Shown here: positions 63,182-64,000 of the stretch, piece by piece
Layout of the letters: the number at the start of each line of letters is the position of its first letter
Numbering within the stretch: position 1 is the first letter of the stretch
Assembly: GCF_900101445.1 (NCBI RefSeq)
Contig: NZ_FNKE01000002.1
Location: 80,068 to 144,067, forward strand
Direction of reading: 5' to 3'
Source of the DNA: Streptococcus equinus
GTDB taxonomy: Bacteria > Bacillota > Bacilli > Lactobacillales > Streptococcaceae
DNA length: 64,000 nt
Translations under genes and position numbers: made by a program
Notes under the pieces: model-generated
The model's database searches: none
The model's input: the letters and a program-made list of their open reading frames with translations, nothing else
What the model was told of the DNA's origin: nothing

Positions 63182-64000
63182 TTATTTAATCTCCCTTAAA
63201 AATCCAAGCTCTTCATAAATTGAGACACTCGTTCCTAATTTGATTTGTTGTCCGCCACCTGCTCCAAATACTTCGGCAATTTCGCCTATTTGAGGATTGT
63301 AAATATCTTCAGCAGAGAACTTATAAATATTCATAAGTTTTAAGATTTTGTCTTGCTTTTCTGGGCGCAAATTATTAAATGCTTTTTCGTAGTTAGCTTT
63401 ATTGATATCCATAGTAAATTGATATGTATGTTTTTCTAGATAACCTTCTGGGTAAGGTAAGCCTCGAGATTCAAAAGGAAAAGATTTACCATCCATTATA
63501 GGACTAATAAAAGTTCCACCTGAACTGCCATATCTATCTACTAATTGACCTGCTGTGATATTAGCATCGCGTGTTATTGGATTTCCAGCAGCATCTAGGA
63601 CGAATCCATCTCCTTTAGGCCAATTTATACTTCCATCTGGGTTTAAGAAATCTAATGAACGAACTAAAACAGGTTTTCCATCAACAGTTTCTGTAGAAAA
63701 GTAGGCTACTTCATTGTTATTAAATCTTGCTACCTTATTACCAGCTTTATCAAAATAAATTTCATCAATTTTAAGAGTTTTAGAAGTACTTTTAATACTG
63801 TCAGTGGTAACAGTTTTTGAAAAATCATTTACTTTTAATTTTCCAAACAGTTTATCAAATTTAGAAACCTTCACCCCATCTTCAACTTTTCCAACGGTTG
63901 AGGCGACTTCGCCGGCGTCGGCGAGTTTAGTGAGTGAGCTTGCTTCATCAACGTATTTGAGTTTGCCAACGGCAGCAGGGCCGACAAGTGTGGCGACATC
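63182..64000 (-). CDS. LXG-type polymorphic toxin with C-terminal TNT (NAD+ glycohydrolase) domain, partial
   Basis: The frame runs off the right edge of the window; the GTG at 63874 is only an internal codon. From the edge: pre-toxin repeat DVATLVGPAAVGKLKYVDEASSLTKLADAGEVAS (copy A), a linker of about 60 residues, then the TNT domain: GQLVDRYGSSGGTFISPI, FPFESRGLPYPEGYLEKHTYQF, and GEIAEVFGAGGGQQIKLGTSVSIYEELGFL. These match the NADase fold of the tuberculosis necrotizing toxin (Arg/Tyr-Gly motif, Gln in GGGQQ). Expected to be exported by a type VII secretion system and to deplete NAD in competitors. The N-terminal LXG domain is outside the window. Confidence 0.8.
   Translation of the reverse strand, partial: DVATLVGPAAVGKLKYVDEASSLTKLADAGEVASTVGKVEDGVKVSKFDKLFGKLKVNDFSKTVTTDSIKSTSKTLKIDEIYFDKAGNKVARFNNNEVAYFSTETVDGKPVLVRSLDFLNPDGSINWPKGDGFVLDAAGNPITRDANITAGQLVDRYGSSGGTFISPIMDGKSFPFESRGLPYPEGYLEKHTYQFTMDINKANYEKAFNNLRPEKQDKILKLMNIYKFSAEDIYNPQIGEIAEVFGAGGGQQIKLGTSVSIYEELGFLREIK
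63863..64000 (-). repeat. pre-toxin repeat, copy A (end visible)
   Basis: DVATLVGPAAVGKLKYVDEAS..KVEDGVKV as in copies B and C. It holds two adjacent TGAG units (plus strand 63930-63937), where copy B has one. Confidence 0.85.

Noticed and set aside
63182..63874. Complete 230-residue toxin starting at GTG 63874
   Set aside because: The same frame is open to the window edge with the pre-toxin repeat, so this is only the C-terminal part.

Overview
The window is about 64 kb of low-GC Firmicute DNA, and gene content points to a Streptococcus of the bovis/equinus complex (S. gallolyticus-like). Evidence: a LacR-lacABCD tagatose-6-phosphate lactose operon, the raffinose/melibiose msm operon (msmR-aga-msmEFG-gtfA-dexB), malR-malT-mapP, Rsh, RsmE/PrmA, an LPXTG pilin, a complete panBCD pantothenate operon, and secreted plant-cell-wall hydrolases (beta-mannanase, beta-1,4-galactanase, plus an intracellular-type arabinofuranosidase). 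This is the profile of a gut or rumen streptococcus that eats plant polysaccharides. The species call is inference from content only.

Layout. 1-5.4 kb: end of a GH51 arabinofuranosidase, MATE exporter, non-coding structured stretch, galM, a sugar-ester-type hydrolase and a flavin oxidoreductase. 5.4-7.5 kb: a lone LPXTG backbone-like pilin behind two promoters separated by an intrinsic terminator. 7.5-12.2 kb: tRNA-Lys(CTT), 6S RNA, rarA, an acetyltransferase, a DUF3013-type gene, prmA and rsmE. 12.2-16.7 kb: maltose module malR-malT-mapP. 16.8 kb: an unassigned multi-branched RNA. 17-19 kb: pepA, nrdI. 18.7-23.3 kb: beta-glucoside PTS split over three units (EIIB-EIIA, 6-phospho-beta-glucosidase, EIIC-GntR) that share one operator. 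23.3-30.2 kb: manA, panBCD, a ricin-domain beta-mannanase, a second GntR and a ROK sugar kinase. 30.2-33.9 kb: rsh (relA), dtd, a PucR/CdaR-type regulator. 34-35.2 kb: msmK, the shared ABC ATPase, away from its msm operon. 35.3-46.5 kb: lacR and lacABCD-X-T-G-F-E with a secreted galactanase gene as the last gene. 46.6-48.3 kb: an ABC-2 exporter between two near-identical terminators. 48.4-58 kb: msm operon.

58-64 kb (minus strand) is the most unusual part: a polymorphic-toxin locus of the type VII secretion (LXG) kind. The C-terminus of a toxin with a TNT (NAD-glycohydrolase) domain enters from the right edge, followed by its putative immunity gene. Downstream lie two orphan toxin cassettes that repeat the same pre-toxin segment but carry different toxin ends, each with its own candidate immunity gene(s). 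One cassette is broken by loss of one unit of a 4-bp tandem repeat. A 43-bp perfect direct repeat, which contains a terminator, bounds the array. It looks like a reservoir of alternative toxin tips that can recombine into the full-length gene.

How the genes work together: secreted galactanase and mannanase would release galacto- and manno-oligosaccharides. Lactose-PTS/LacG and the tagatose pathway, the beta-glucoside PTS, the maltose PTS with MapP, and MsmEFG-MsmK take up and process the sugars. GalM, ManA and the ROK kinase feed glycolysis. Good CcpA (cre) sites precede galM, msmK and dexB, with weaker ones at malR and malT, so the sugar genes appear to share catabolite control.
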